This document shows, piece after piece, positions 11,409 to 20,916 of a stretch of 64,000 nt of DNA; positions within the stretch are counted from its first letter, which is position 1; each line of letters starts with the position of its first letter. A program made the position numbers and the translations under genes. The DNA comes from Lysobacterales bacterium (lineage in GTDB: Bacteria > Pseudomonadota > Gammaproteobacteria > Xanthomonadales > SZUA-36). Under the pieces are notes generated by a model. It worked only from the letters and a program-made list of their open reading frames with translations. It did not search any database and was not told the DNA's origin. The DNA is taken from positions 1-64,000 of the forward strand of contig JABDPF010000048.1 of NCBI GenBank assembly GCA_013042915.1, written 5' to 3'.

Positions 11409-11431
11409 ACTTTCGGTATGGAACGGACCAT

Positions 11432-12607
11432 TCAGGCGCTGGGGAACGTTACCTCGAGAATCGTGACGTTTGCCGAGTCGCGCACCTCGATGATCTTGTC
11501 CCAGGGTTCGAAATCGAGGTATTCGCGATCGTCTTTTTCCGGATCACTGAATTTCAGCTTGGTCTTTTCGAAATCCACCAGCACGTCGAGGCTGCCTTCC
11601 TGTTCGCCGGCCACGAAGAAACCGTAGCTGCCCATCGGAACGCCCTTGATCTCGACCTCGAATTCGGTTTCGTTCATTTTGACTTCGTACTCGACTTCCC
11701 CTTCTGCGCCGTCGATTTGACCGGTGCTCTCGAGTTCGATGCTCACCTTTACTTTGTCGCCCTTGTCCTTGGGGCCCTTTTCCTTTTCGGCCAGGACCTC
11801 CTCACCCGAGGTCAGGTAAACCGAGCCGGACTGCCTGATTTCAATCGGACAGTCACGCGGGTCAAAGACCAGGTTGAGCTTGCCTTCCATCTCCGGGCTG
11901 CGGAACTGCGTGGCCCCTTCGCCTTCGAAGACCGTCAGGGGGCCGAGTTCGGTGTCGCAGGCGAAGATCAGGTAATCGCCGTCGGCGATGTCTTCGGCCG
12001 TTACATGGAAGTCCATTCGATCCGGGCGCTCCCAGAAACGCGCCTTGCCTTTGCCGCCCATGCCGTCGGCGGGTGGCAGCAGTTCGACTTCCAGCATCAG
12101 CGGCTTCGCGTCGCCAGGCGTGTTGTCGGAGAGGCCCCCGCTGCAGCGCGAGTTGTAGAGACTGGCCAAACGCTTGATTTCGAATTCACCCTCGATATCG
12201 CCCATCACGAATTGGGCCATACCCTTGTTGCAGTTGTGGAACCACAGGTTCAGCTCGCCGGTCACCTCAACCGGATTCAGCGATTCGGTATCGGCCTGAA
12301 GGAACCCGGCGCCCGAGGACGTGTAGAGGTCCATCAGCACCCGGTCGCCCTCCACTTCACCGATTGCCATGTACCAGGCGGTTTCCTGATCGTCGCCGTA
12401 AGTGAACCAGTAGGCTACCGCCTTCGGATCGCCGTCCTGGTCCTCCTGGTCGATGATCTGGAGCATAATGCCCTGGCTTTCATGCTGAGGCTGCTCCCAC
12501 AGCCCGGAGAAATACCGGGTGACGACGAGGTCTCCGGCAAACGCCGACGTGAGCGAAAAACTGGCGCAGACAGTTAGGAATATGGATATGAGTAAACGGG
12601 ATTTCAT
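11432..12607 (-). CDS. Secreted protein with Wenzhouxiangella-type N-terminal domain
   Basis: A 391-residue exported protein (signal peptide to about residue 24, ending TSAFAG). Residues about 32-155 form a small beta domain: GLWEQPQHESQGIMLQ, then AYWFTYGD, then LWFHNCNKGMAQF, closing with RLASLYNSRC. The same layout ends the protein at 43202-44356. The second half is acidic and beta-rich (a long Glu/Asp/Lys tract around 275-330) and not recognised. It is monocistronic, ending at the shared terminator. Probably a periplasmic or surface protein; function unknown. Confidence 0.75.
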   Translation of the reverse strand: MKSRLLISIFLTVCASFSLTSAFAGDLVVTRYFSGLWEQPQHESQGIMLQIIDQEDQDGDPKAVAYWFTYGDDQETAWYMAIGEVEGDRVLMDLYTSSGAGFLQADTESLNPVEVTGELNLWFHNCNKGMAQFVMGDIEGEFEIKRLASLYNSRCSGGLSDNTPGDAKPLMLEVELLPPADGMGGKGKARFWERPDRMDFHVTAEDIADGDYLIFACDTELGPLTVFEGEGATQFRSPEMEGKLNLVFDPRDCPIEIRQSGSVYLTSGEEVLAEKEKGPKDKGDKVKVSIELESTGQIDGAEGEVEYEVKMNETEFEVEIKGVPMGSYGFFVAGEQEGSLDVLVDFEKTKLKFSDPEKDDREYLDFEPWDKIIEVRDSANVTILEVTFPSA

Positions 12608-12837
12608 GCGGTGATACCTCTTAGCGTAGCTTCATGCAATGCGAACGGACGCATCCATGCGCCCGTTGACCCCTGTGGCCACAGTATAGCCCGGATTTGG
12701 CATAAACGCCTTTTCAGCACAATCCGACCGGTCGAGGCGAGGATCGCATTTTCGGCGGGTACTTGACCGGCGTCGTTGCTTAAACAGCGCGTGTTCTGCT
12801 CCAATACGGTAACGAAAACTCTCTTGTCGCCCTTGGA

Positions 12838-13551
12838 ATGAGCCCTGAAATCACCGTCCTGACCCTGTCGGCAGCCGCCATTGCCTTCGTGCACACGGTG
12901 CTTGGCCCCGACCATTACCTGCCTTTCGTGGCGATGGCGAGGGCGCGGCAATGGACCTTGCGAAAAACGCTGCGCATCACGCTGTGGTGCGGCGTCGGAC
13001 ACCTGGCGGGTTCCGTGCTGCTGGGTTTGCTGGGCATTGCTCTGGGCACGCAACTCGCCTCGCTGGAGTGGCTGGAGTCGATGCGCGGCAACCTGGCTGC
13101 TTGGTTGTTGATCGGTTTCGGCCTTGCCTACACGGCATGGGGCATTCGGCAAGCGTACCGTAACCGCCCCCACACGCACTGGCACCGTCACGACGGCGTA
13201 TCCCACCGCCATGTGCACACGCACCACGGCGGTCATGCACACCCCCACGTTTCACCCGCGGCCGGGCGATCCGTGGCGCCCTGGATGATTTTCATCATAT
13301 TCGTGCTGGGCCCCTGCGAGCCCCTGATTCCCCTGTTGATGTACCCCGCGGCGCGAGAGAGCACGGTGGGTGTTCTGGCGGTAACCGCCGTATTCGGTAT
13401 GGTGACCGTCCTGACGATGCTCGTTACCGTGGCCTTGGCGGTGAAAGGGCTGGAGAACATTCGCCTGCCGGCCTTTGAACGATACGCCCACGCGTTGGCC
13501 GGCAGCACCATCCTGGCCTGTGGCCTGGCGATCGTCTTTCTCGGGCTTTGA
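12838..13551 (+). CDS. Membrane metal transporter with His-rich loop (nickel/cobalt or TauE/UreH type)
   Basis: A 237-residue protein of about six membrane segments. The first helix carries HTVLGPDH, a variant of the H-x(4)-D-H motif of nickel/cobalt transporters. The loop between helices 3 and 4 (about residues 115-140) has over a dozen histidines (THWHRHDG, HRHVHTHHGGHAHPH), and LGPCEPLIPLL opens the second half. This matches UreH/RcnA-like and sulfite-exporter-like families; the His loop argues for a divalent metal such as nickel, cobalt or zinc. Direction of transport cannot be read. It stands alone; neighbours do not specify the metal. Confidence 0.8.
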   Translation: MSPEITVLTLSAAAIAFVHTVLGPDHYLPFVAMARARQWTLRKTLRITLWCGVGHLAGSVLLGLLGIALGTQLASLEWLESMRGNLAAWLLIGFGLAYTAWGIRQAYRNRPHTHWHRHDGVSHRHVHTHHGGHAHPHVSPAAGRSVAPWMIFIIFVLGPCEPLIPLLMYPAARESTVGVLAVTAVFGMVTVLTMLVTVALAVKGLENIRLPAFERYAHALAGSTILACGLAIVFLGL

Positions 13552-13642
13552 TGGCTCGCGCGGGCGGTTGATAAACGTCATTGCGGCGAGGCGGTGACAG
13601 GCAGAAACTCTTTCCGACGTTATTCCAATCCGGAGTCGAAAA

Positions 13643-14770
13643 ATGAACAACAAGCAACAGGACCTGGCCGGTCCGGGCATCAGCACCTACGAAGAAGTGG
13701 CAAAAATCCTGCCGCAGGATTATCAATCCGTTCTCACACCCAAGGAAACCATGAAGGCGGTGTACGCGGTGAAAGCCTTCATCGAGGACGGCCTCGCTCG
13801 CGAGCTGAACCTGATGATGGTTCAGGTACCGCTGATCGTCGACCGCGACAGCGGGGTCAACGACACTCTCGACCGCGACGGCTCGCGCACGCCGGTCGAT
13901 TTTCCCTGCGGCCTGGGGCTGGACAAGCCGATCGATGCCCAGGTCGTGCAGGCGGCGACCAAGTGGAAACGCATGGCGCTGAAGACCTTTGACATGGGCG
14001 TGGGCGAGGGGCTCAACACGGACATGCGCGCGGTGCGCAAGGATTACTTCCTGGATCACGACCACAGCGCCTACGTCGACCAGTGGGATTGGGAAAAGAC
14101 CATCGACAGCTCGATGCGCAACCTCGATTACCTCACGGACACCGTGAAGCGCATCTGGAAAGTCTTCGTCGGTGCCGAGAAGCACGTGCAGGACATGTTT
14201 CCGCAGTTGAGGGACGCGCGGTTCCCCAACCTGCCCGAGGAGCTGCATTTTATCCACGCCGAGGACATCCTCGAGATGTATCCCGATCTGCCGCGCAAAC
14301 AGAGAGAAACGCGCTTGCTGCAGGACTACCCGGCGGTATTCATCACCGGTATCGGCTGGCCCCTGGCTGACGGTTACCCCCATGAACTGCGCGCGGCCGA
14401 CTACGACGACTGGGTGACTGAAACCGTCTCCAAAGACGGCCGGCCCAGGCACGGCCTGAATGGCGACATACTGGTCTGGAACCACGTGACCCAGCGGCGC
14501 CACGAGCTCAGTTCCATGGGTGTTCGTGTGACCGCCAAAACACTGCTCAAGCAGCTCGAGATGTCCGACCAGATGCAGCTGGTGAATCAGCCTTACCACC
14601 AGGCCATCCTCAACGACGAGATTCCGCTCAGCATTGGTGGCGGCATCGGCCAGTCCCGTGTCTACATGCTCCTGCTGCGCAAGGCGCACCTCGGTGAAGT
14701 GGGGGTGACGGTATGGCCCAAGCAGCTGCGCGACATCTGCGCCGCGCGAAACATCCACGTTCTGCAGTAG
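13643..14770 (+). CDS. asnA: Aspartate-ammonia ligase (asparagine synthetase A)
   Basis: Makes asparagine from aspartate, ammonia and ATP using a class II tRNA-synthetase-like fold. Diagnostic segments: KWKRMALKTFDMGVGEGLNT, SAYVDQWDWEK, the RAADYDDW motif, GLNGDILVWN, ELSSMGVRV and IGGGIGQSR. At 375 residues it is longer than E. coli AsnA (330), with extra residues at the N-terminus and around 40-80. GGAG precedes the ATG. It lies 18 nt before the HMG-CoA lyase gene. Confidence 0.95.
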   Translation: MNNKQQDLAGPGISTYEEVAKILPQDYQSVLTPKETMKAVYAVKAFIEDGLARELNLMMVQVPLIVDRDSGVNDTLDRDGSRTPVDFPCGLGLDKPIDAQVVQAATKWKRMALKTFDMGVGEGLNTDMRAVRKDYFLDHDHSAYVDQWDWEKTIDSSMRNLDYLTDTVKRIWKVFVGAEKHVQDMFPQLRDARFPNLPEELHFIHAEDILEMYPDLPRKQRETRLLQDYPAVFITGIGWPLADGYPHELRAADYDDWVTETVSKDGRPRHGLNGDILVWNHVTQRRHELSSMGVRVTAKTLLKQLEMSDQMQLVNQPYHQAILNDEIPLSIGGGIGQSRVYMLLLRKAHLGEVGVTVWPKQLRDICAARNIHVLQ

Positions 14771-14788
14771 TGTAGACTCGCGCAGGTA

Positions 14789-15697
14789 ATGCCTGCGGTC
14801 ATTCTCAACGATGTCGGTCCTCGCGACGGGCTCCAGAACCAGTCAAAGGTTCTGGAGCCCATCGACCGCGTGCGCTTGGTGCACGCCCTGTTGGATTCGG
14901 GTGTCACGCACGTCGAGGCCGGCGCGTTCGTCTCCCCGCGGGCGGTGCCCGCGATGGCCGGGGCTGCCGATGTCATGGCCGGCCTGTATGACGAAGCCCG
15001 GGGTGGTGTCACTCCCGTGTTGACGTTCCTGGTGCCCAACCTGCGCGGCTACGAATTGGCGCGCGAGGCCGGTGTGCGCAGTGTCTGCATGGTGTTGTAC
15101 GGCAGCGAGCGCATGGCCGAGGCCAACGTGCAGATGAGTCGGGTGGACGCCGAGCACGCAACGGCCGAAATCCTGCAGCGCGCGCAACGGGACGGCGTCC
15201 GCGTGACCACCACGGTTGCCGTGGCGTTCGAATGCCCCTGGGAGGGGCCGACCGACCCGGGCCGCATCGCATCGCTCGCGAGCGAGTTCCTGGCCCGCGG
15301 AGCGGATGAGTTTTGCGTGGCCGACACGATCGGGGCGGCAAACCCGCGCCAGGTGCAGAAGTTGATGCAACGGCTGGCAGGCGAGAACGGCGCTGCGCGG
15401 CTGTCCTGTCATTTCCACGATACCCGGGCCATGGGCCTGGTCAACGTTTACGCGGCGCTGGAGACCGGTATCCGCAAGTTCGACGCCGCGATCAGCGGCC
15501 TCGGGGGGTGTCCCTTCGCGCCCGGCGCGTCCGGCAACGTCGCGACCGAGGACGTGGTCATGATGCTCGAGCAGATGGGGCTGTCCACGGGCATCGACCT
15601 CGATGCCCTGATGCGCGCCTCCTCCCTGGCCACCCAACTAACCGGCACCGCCCCCGGCGGTCGCGCCCGAGCGTGGCTGCAACGAGCGGACCTGTAG
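14789..15697 (+). CDS. mvaB: Hydroxymethylglutaryl-CoA lyase
   Basis: A 302-residue TIM-barrel enzyme cleaving HMG-CoA to acetyl-CoA and acetoacetate, the last step of leucine degradation. Features: NDVGPRDGLQNQ near the N-terminus (catalytic Arg/Asp), HFHDTRAMGLVNVYAAL with metal-binding histidines, and the active-site cysteine motif GGCPFAPGASGN. No other leucine-catabolism genes (liuABCDE) are adjacent, which is unusual. No clear Shine-Dalgarno; probably co-transcribed with asnA. Confidence 0.93.
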   Translation: MPAVILNDVGPRDGLQNQSKVLEPIDRVRLVHALLDSGVTHVEAGAFVSPRAVPAMAGAADVMAGLYDEARGGVTPVLTFLVPNLRGYELAREAGVRSVCMVLYGSERMAEANVQMSRVDAEHATAEILQRAQRDGVRVTTTVAVAFECPWEGPTDPGRIASLASEFLARGADEFCVADTIGAANPRQVQKLMQRLAGENGAARLSCHFHDTRAMGLVNVYAALETGIRKFDAAISGLGGCPFAPGASGNVATEDVVMMLEQMGLSTGIDLDALMRASSLATQLTGTAPGGRARAWLQRADL

Positions 15698-15755
15698 GGG
15701 CGAAGAAGGTCGCGTTTGTCCCCCACATGCTCGTGACGTTCGTTGTTTTTTTTCT

Positions 15756-16253
15756 TTAGAGCCCGCCGAGTAAGGCCTCGCCGCGTGATACGGCCATCGC
15801 GCCACTGCGCACCACCGAGATCAGCTTGCAACCTGACTCCACCCGCTTGATGAATTCTCCGACATATTCGCTGATGCCGGTGAGTTCCACCGTGAAGGCT
15901 TCCGGGCGATCGTCGAGCACCCGTGCCCCGAAATCGTCGACTGCCTCGCGAATGCCGTCGATCTGATCGGACGTGACGCAAGCCTTGAGCAGGAGCAATT
16001 CACGTTCGATGTGGTCGTCCATGGTCATGTCGGCCGTACCGACGACGTCCACCAGTTTGAGCAACTGCTGATTGATCTGCTCGATCACGGTGTCGGAGCC
16101 GCGGGTGACCAGTGTCAGTCGCGAGATATCCGGGTTCTGGGTAGGCGCCACGTTGAGCGATTCGATGTTGTAACCCCGCGTGGAGAACAACGCTGAAACG
16201 CGCGCCAGCGCGCCGGCTTCGTTGGAAACGAGAAGGGAGATGATGTGCCTCAT
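15756..16253 (-). CDS. ilvN: Acetolactate synthase small (regulatory) subunit
   Basis: A 165-residue regulatory subunit that binds valine through its N-terminal ACT domain (MRHIISLLVSNEAGALARVS, with FSTRGYNIESL). The C-terminal domain (ERELLLLKACV onward) completes the IlvH-type architecture. The start chosen is ATG 16253, which matches family N-termini; an in-frame ATG at 16265 exists. It is encoded opposite to ilvB across a 93-nt gap, whereas these subunits are normally a co-directional operon. Confidence 0.95.
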   Translation of the reverse strand: MRHIISLLVSNEAGALARVSALFSTRGYNIESLNVAPTQNPDISRLTLVTRGSDTVIEQINQQLLKLVDVVGTADMTMDDHIERELLLLKACVTSDQIDGIREAVDDFGARVLDDRPEAFTVELTGISEYVGEFIKRVESGCKLISVVRSGAMAVSRGEALLGGL

Positions 16254-16346
16254 AATGGCGACCATACTCGCGCAGAAACCGGGCTATTGCAATGCCCCGA
16301 CAATTCATCGACACTCCGGGCTTAGACTATTGAAACGACTGCGATA

Positions 16347-18176
16347 ATGAACCAGGCTATCCATCCTCTGAAAGGCAAAATCATGTCAGGCGCCGAGACC
16401 GTCGTCCAGGTGCTGGCAGACCAGGGTGTCGATGTCATATTCGGCTACAGCGGGGGCGCCATTCTGCCGACGTACGACGCGGTATTTCGCTACAACGCCG
16501 AAAACCTGCGCGAGGACGGTACTGAGCCGATGCCGCTGATCGTGCCGGCCAACGAACAGGGCGCCGGGTTCATGGCCGCCGGCTACGCTCGTGCCAGCGG
16601 CAACGTGGGCACCGTGATGGTCACGTCCGGCCCGGGCGCCACCAACACGGTGACGCCGGTGCGCGATGCGATGGCAGATTCCACGCCGTTGGTCGTGATC
16701 TGCGGCCAGGTCCCGACCTCCGCAATCGGTACCGACGCCTTTCAGGAAGCCCCGGTCAGCAGCTGTCTCGGACCGGTGGCCAAGCACACCTTCCTGATCA
16801 CGGATCCCAAAAAGCTCGAAATGACCGTGCGTACGGCCTTCGAAATCGCGCGCAGTGGCCGTCCAGGGCCGGTGGTGATCGACCTGCCCAAGGATGTGCA
16901 GAACTGGTCTGGCGAGTTCGCCGGGCGCGGCTACCTTGCCGTTCCGGGCTATCGTCAACGCTTGCACGCTGCACGGGGGAATCACCTCGAAGAAAGCGAA
17001 CTGGCCGGCTTTTTCGAAATGTTGCAGGGATCCAGCCGCCCGCTGATTTATGCCGGCGGCGGCGTGATCAACGGCGACGCCACCGAGGAGCTGCGCCGGT
17101 TCGCCGATCACTTCGGCATTCCCGTCACGACGACGCTGATGGGTATCGGGGCGGTGGACACGACGGCCCCGCTTTCGCTGCACATGCTGGGCATGCATGG
17201 CCTGGCCAGCGCCAACTACGCGGTCGAAGATTGCGACTTCCTGATTGCGCTGGGAGCCCGTTTCGATGACCGGGTGGCGGGCCTGCCCGACAAGTTCGCC
17301 CCCAATGCGCGTCACATCGCCCAGTTCGATATCGACCCATCCGAGATCGACAAGGTGAAACCCGTCGACTGGCACCACGTTGGTATCCTGAAGACCGACT
17401 TGCAGGCACTTTACGATTACGGGGTAGCGCGGGAGATCAAACCCGATTTCAGCGCCTGGCATGGCGAAATCGCGGACCTCAAGAAGCGCTACGCGCTGAA
17501 CTACGATCGGGAAAGCGAGGAGATCCAGCCGTACGCGGTGATCGAGGCAATCAACGCCATCACCCAGGGCGATGCGATCATCAGCACGGGCGTGGGTCAG
17601 CATCAGATGTGGGCCGCGCAGTATTTCGATTACAAGCACGCCCGCCTGTGGTTGACGTCGGGCAGCATGGGCACGATGGGCTACGGCCTGCCGGCCGCCA
17701 TCGGCGCGCAATTCGCGGCGCGTGACCACCTCGTGATCGACGTCGACGGCGATGCCAGTATACGGATGAACCTGGGTGAACTGGAGACGGCCACAACCTA
17801 TGGCCTTCCGGTGAAAGTGCTGGTGATGAACAACTACGGCGACGGCATGGTCCGCCAGTGGCAGAAACTATTCTACGAAGGTCGCCACATGGCCAGCGAC
17901 AAGTCGCTGCGCTCCAAAGACTTCGTCAAGACCGCGCAGGCCGACGGCTTCGAATACGCCGAGCGCCTGTCCGACCCGGGTGACATAGACCGTGTCGTCC
18001 GCGAGTGGCTGGAGTTTCCGGCCCCGGCTTTCCTGGAGGTGGTTATCGACCGCGATGCCGGCGTATACCCGATGGTTCCGCCCGGTGCCGCCTACGACCA
18101 GATGATTACCGGCGATTGGATTCCCAGCCGCGTCAAGACCGCCAAGAAAGAAGTCGACCGCAGCTCGATGTTCTGA
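16347..18176 (+). CDS. ilvB: Acetolactate synthase large (catalytic) subunit
   Basis: A ThDP enzyme that condenses pyruvate (or pyruvate plus 2-oxobutyrate) in valine, leucine and isoleucine synthesis. It has the catalytic glutamate in ANEQGAGFMA, the FAD/ThDP central domain, and the metal-binding GDASIRMNLGELETA with NNYGDGMVRQWQ. It has 609 residues from ATG 16347, or 597 from ATG 16383 (MSGAETVVQV), which has a modest AAAGG and also fits the family. Partner of the divergent ilvN. Confidence 0.96.
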   Translation: MNQAIHPLKGKIMSGAETVVQVLADQGVDVIFGYSGGAILPTYDAVFRYNAENLREDGTEPMPLIVPANEQGAGFMAAGYARASGNVGTVMVTSGPGATNTVTPVRDAMADSTPLVVICGQVPTSAIGTDAFQEAPVSSCLGPVAKHTFLITDPKKLEMTVRTAFEIARSGRPGPVVIDLPKDVQNWSGEFAGRGYLAVPGYRQRLHAARGNHLEESELAGFFEMLQGSSRPLIYAGGGVINGDATEELRRFADHFGIPVTTTLMGIGAVDTTAPLSLHMLGMHGLASANYAVEDCDFLIALGARFDDRVAGLPDKFAPNARHIAQFDIDPSEIDKVKPVDWHHVGILKTDLQALYDYGVAREIKPDFSAWHGEIADLKKRYALNYDRESEEIQPYAVIEAINAITQGDAIISTGVGQHQMWAAQYFDYKHARLWLTSGSMGTMGYGLPAAIGAQFAARDHLVIDVDGDASIRMNLGELETATTYGLPVKVLVMNNYGDGMVRQWQKLFYEGRHMASDKSLRSKDFVKTAQADGFEYAERLSDPGDIDRVVREWLEFPAPAFLEVVIDRDAGVYPMVPPGAAYDQMITGDWIPSRVKTAKKEVDRSSMF

Positions 18177-18230
18177 TCCTCACCGGCCGGGTTGGATATC
18201 ATGATGCGACAGCCGCGGCGAACAGGCGGA

Positions 18231-19043
18231 TTATTTCCTCTTTGCCATGTCGGCCGTTTTCTTGAACACCAGTCGCGGAAAAAGCCGCTTGATCCACAAG
18301 GCCTGCATTTCGAAGCCTTCACCGACCGGGATCTCCGGTTTGCCGCGACTTAGACCGTTCAGGATTACGGCGGCGCAGCGGTCCGGGTCCATGCCGCTGG
18401 CAATCGCGCTGTCCGTGTAGCCGAGTTCGCTGCCGTCGCCCTTGAGGGCATGTTCGGCGATGGCCGTTCGAATGTAACCGGGAACGATCGTGTGCACGGT
18501 GATGCCGTCGTGGACGACTTCACCGCGCAGGGCGTCGAAAAAGCCCATGACCGCGTGCTTGGCGGCGCAGTAACCGGTTCGATAGGGCACGCCGATTTTG
18601 CCTGCCACCGATGCGGTAATGGCGATCTGACCAGATGATTGCCGGATCATGGTCGGCAGGACCTCGCGGGTCAGCGCGATTTGGCCCAGCACGTCGACCT
18701 CCATCAGGTGACGATAGACGTCCATTTCGGTGTCGACGCACAATGATCGCTGGCTGATGCCCGCGTTGTTGATCAGCACGTCGATCGTGCCGCAGCGTTC
18801 CGTCACCGTGGCCACCGCTTCGGCCAGCCGTGGATGGTCCGTGACGTCCAGGGGAAGGACCAGGTGATCGGCCCCTTCCGGGTTGTGCCCGGTGCACGCT
18901 TCTCGCACACGCTCCAGTTCGTCCTTGCGCCTGGCCGAGAGCACGAGTCTCGCGCCTTCAGCCGCAAAAGCCCTGGCCAGTGCTTCGCCGATGCCGGACG
19001 AGGCCCCGGTGATCCAAACCGTTTTGTCCTGGTACACCGCCAT
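18231..19043 (-). CDS. Short-chain dehydrogenase/reductase
   Basis: A 270-residue classical SDR: NAD(P) motif TGASSGIG (residues 12-19), NNAG (92-95), and catalytic Ser145, Tyr158 and Lys162. Arg residues after the first strand (SARRKDEL) favour NADP. The hydrophobic/basic C-terminus (WIKRLFPRLVFKK) resembles membrane-associated DHRS7-like members. The substrate cannot be inferred. A GAGGGAC lies before the ATG. Confidence 0.9.
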   Translation of the reverse strand: MAVYQDKTVWITGASSGIGEALARAFAAEGARLVLSARRKDELERVREACTGHNPEGADHLVLPLDVTDHPRLAEAVATVTERCGTIDVLINNAGISQRSLCVDTEMDVYRHLMEVDVLGQIALTREVLPTMIRQSSGQIAITASVAGKIGVPYRTGYCAAKHAVMGFFDALRGEVVHDGITVHTIVPGYIRTAIAEHALKGDGSELGYTDSAIASGMDPDRCAAVILNGLSRGKPEIPVGEGFEMQALWIKRLFPRLVFKKTADMAKRK

Positions 19044-19188
19044 GGTCCCTCCTGTTGTTCAGGCCTTTATGGTACCCAAAGCACCGACGGCCTGCCCGGA
19101 GATTTCGGCCCGGCAGCCGCTGGCCGAAGCAGGGAAACAGCACTCATTTGTAGTATGCTGATGCATCGTTCCGACCCGCAGACAGGAA

Positions 19189-19683
19189 GTGAAAGTGACG
19201 GTCTCCGTTCCCGATATTTGTGACGACTACCCCGATGAAACCGCTGTATTGGAACCGCTATTCAAGGATTTCGGCGCCCGCCAGAAATTCTGCGGTGAAA
19301 TCGTCACCGTCAAGTGCTTCGAAGACAATTCACTGGTCAAGGAATTGGTTGGGCAAGAGGGAAAGGGGCGGGTGATCGTGGTCGATGGCGGGGGTTCCAT
19401 GAGGCGCGCCCTGCTCGGCGATCTGCTGGCGGGGCAGGCGGCAGCCAACGGCTGGAAGGGGTTGCTGATCAACGGTTGCGTGCGCGACGTCGAGATACTG
19501 TCTGACATCAAGCTGGGCATCAAGGCGTTGGCCGCTCATCCAGTAAAAACGGATAAGCGTGGCGAGGGCCAGGGCGACGTGCCGGTAGAGTTCGCAGGGC
19601 AAAAGATCGTTCCCGGGCGTTACCTGTACTCCGACGCCAACGGCGTGGTCGTCGCGTTGCGAGACCTCGGCGTGACATTTTAG
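19189..19683 (+). CDS. rraA: RraA family protein
   Basis: A 164-residue relative of E. coli RraA, the trimeric inhibitor of RNase E; the fold also occurs in oxaloacetate decarboxylase/HMG aldolase-type enzymes. Conserved segments include [35 protein letters not shown] and [14 protein letters not shown] start at 19189 (the GTG two codons on is equally possible). It ends 9 nt before the mechanosensitive channel gene, likely one transcript. Confidence 0.9.
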   Translation: MKVTVSVPDICDDYPDETAVLEPLFKDFGARQKFCGEIVTVKCFEDNSLVKELVGQEGKGRVIVVDGGGSMRRALLGDLLAGQAAANGWKGLLINGCVRDVEILSDIKLGIKALAAHPVKTDKRGEGQGDVPVEFAGQKIVPGRYLYSDANGVVVALRDLGVTF

Positions 19684-19692
19684 GAGGTTGGC

Positions 19693-20913
19693 ATGCAGGT
19701 CAAACTACCTGAACAGCAAGACCAGGCTGCCGCGGTTGACGAGGCTGCTGCCGAGGGTGCGGCGCAATCGCAGCCGGCCGAGGAACTGATCAACCTCAAT
19801 ATCGACCTGGAACCCATCCTGCCCGACCTGTTGATTCCTGCCTGGGCCTTCCTCCAGGATTATCCACTGCTGCTTGTGGTTCTGATGTTTGGCGTCGGCT
19901 ACGTGGTCGGAAAGGTCATCCAGTGGATACTCCACACCACCCTCAAGCACGCGGCTCAACGCACCAAGAGCACGCTGGACGATAAGCTGATCGACTACCT
20001 GACGGCGCCGGTCGTGCAGACGATGGTGATCCTGGCCCTGGTTGCCGCCGAGAAGTCCTTCGATTTCGGTGAGTCGGTCGATCGCTTCCTGATCCGCACG
20101 CTTTTTACCCTGCTCCTGTTCTTGTGGGGAAGGGCTTGGTTCAGGGCCATCACGCTGGCGATCAATTCCCTGGCGAAAGAAGACGACGGCAAACTGCAGC
20201 TGTTCCAACCGCGAACCCGACCGTTGTTCGAGATCGGTGTAAAGCTGTTCCTGTTCGGCATCCTGATGTGGCTTTTCATGTTGCTGTGGAACATCGACGG
20301 CACGGCCTGGCTCGCATCGGCAGGCGTTATCGGTATCGCGGTGGGCTTCGCCGCGCAGGACACCCTGGCCAACCTGATTTCCGGGGTGTCGATTATCGCC
20401 GACGCGCCGTACAAGATCGGTGACTACATCATTCTCGACACCGGCGAGCGAGGAGTGGTGACCGAAGTCGGTATGCGGTCCACCCGGCTGCTGACCCGTG
20501 ACGACGTGGAAATCTCCATTCCCAACGCGGTCATGGGTAACGCCAAGATCACCAACGAGAGCGGAGGGCCGGCGGTCGAACACCGCATCCGCGTGCCGGT
20601 CGGGGTTGCCTACGGAACCCTTCCCGAGAAAGTCATCGAAGTGTTGGAAGGCGTGGCGCGCGACAGCGACATGATCCTGAGCCTGCCGGCGCCCCGGGCG
20701 CGGATGCGCGGATTCGGCGCCAGTTCGGTGGATTTCGAACTGTTGGGGTGGATCCGGTACCCCGAACAGCGCGGACTGGCAACACACCAGGTCCTGATGG
20801 AGATCGACCGCCGTTTCAGAGAAGAGGAGATCACCATCCCGTTCCCGCAGCAGGACGTCTATATTCGCTCGTTACCCGGCGGCGAGGAGCTGCCACCGCC
20901 CGAGGAGGCCTGA
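19693..20913 (+). CDS. MscS-family mechanosensitive ion channel
   Basis: A 406-residue membrane channel with an acidic/Gln-rich cytosolic N-terminus (residues 1-45), four to five membrane helices, and the MscS pore segment ending GIAVGFAAQDTLANLISG. The beta domain (YKIGDYIILDTGERGVVTEV) and alpha-beta C-terminal vestibule follow. It releases solutes on hypo-osmotic shock. AGGAGG precedes the ATG; directly downstream of rraA. Confidence 0.93.
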   Translation: MQVKLPEQQDQAAAVDEAAAEGAAQSQPAEELINLNIDLEPILPDLLIPAWAFLQDYPLLLVVLMFGVGYVVGKVIQWILHTTLKHAAQRTKSTLDDKLIDYLTAPVVQTMVILALVAAEKSFDFGESVDRFLIRTLFTLLLFLWGRAWFRAITLAINSLAKEDDGKLQLFQPRTRPLFEIGVKLFLFGILMWLFMLLWNIDGTAWLASAGVIGIAVGFAAQDTLANLISGVSIIADAPYKIGDYIILDTGERGVVTEVGMRSTRLLTRDDVEISIPNAVMGNAKITNESGGPAVEHRIRVPVGVAYGTLPEKVIEVLEGVARDSDMILSLPAPRARMRGFGASSVDFELLGWIRYPEQRGLATHQVLMEIDRRFREEEITIPFPQQDVYIRSLPGGEELPPPEEA

Positions 20914-20916
20914 GCC

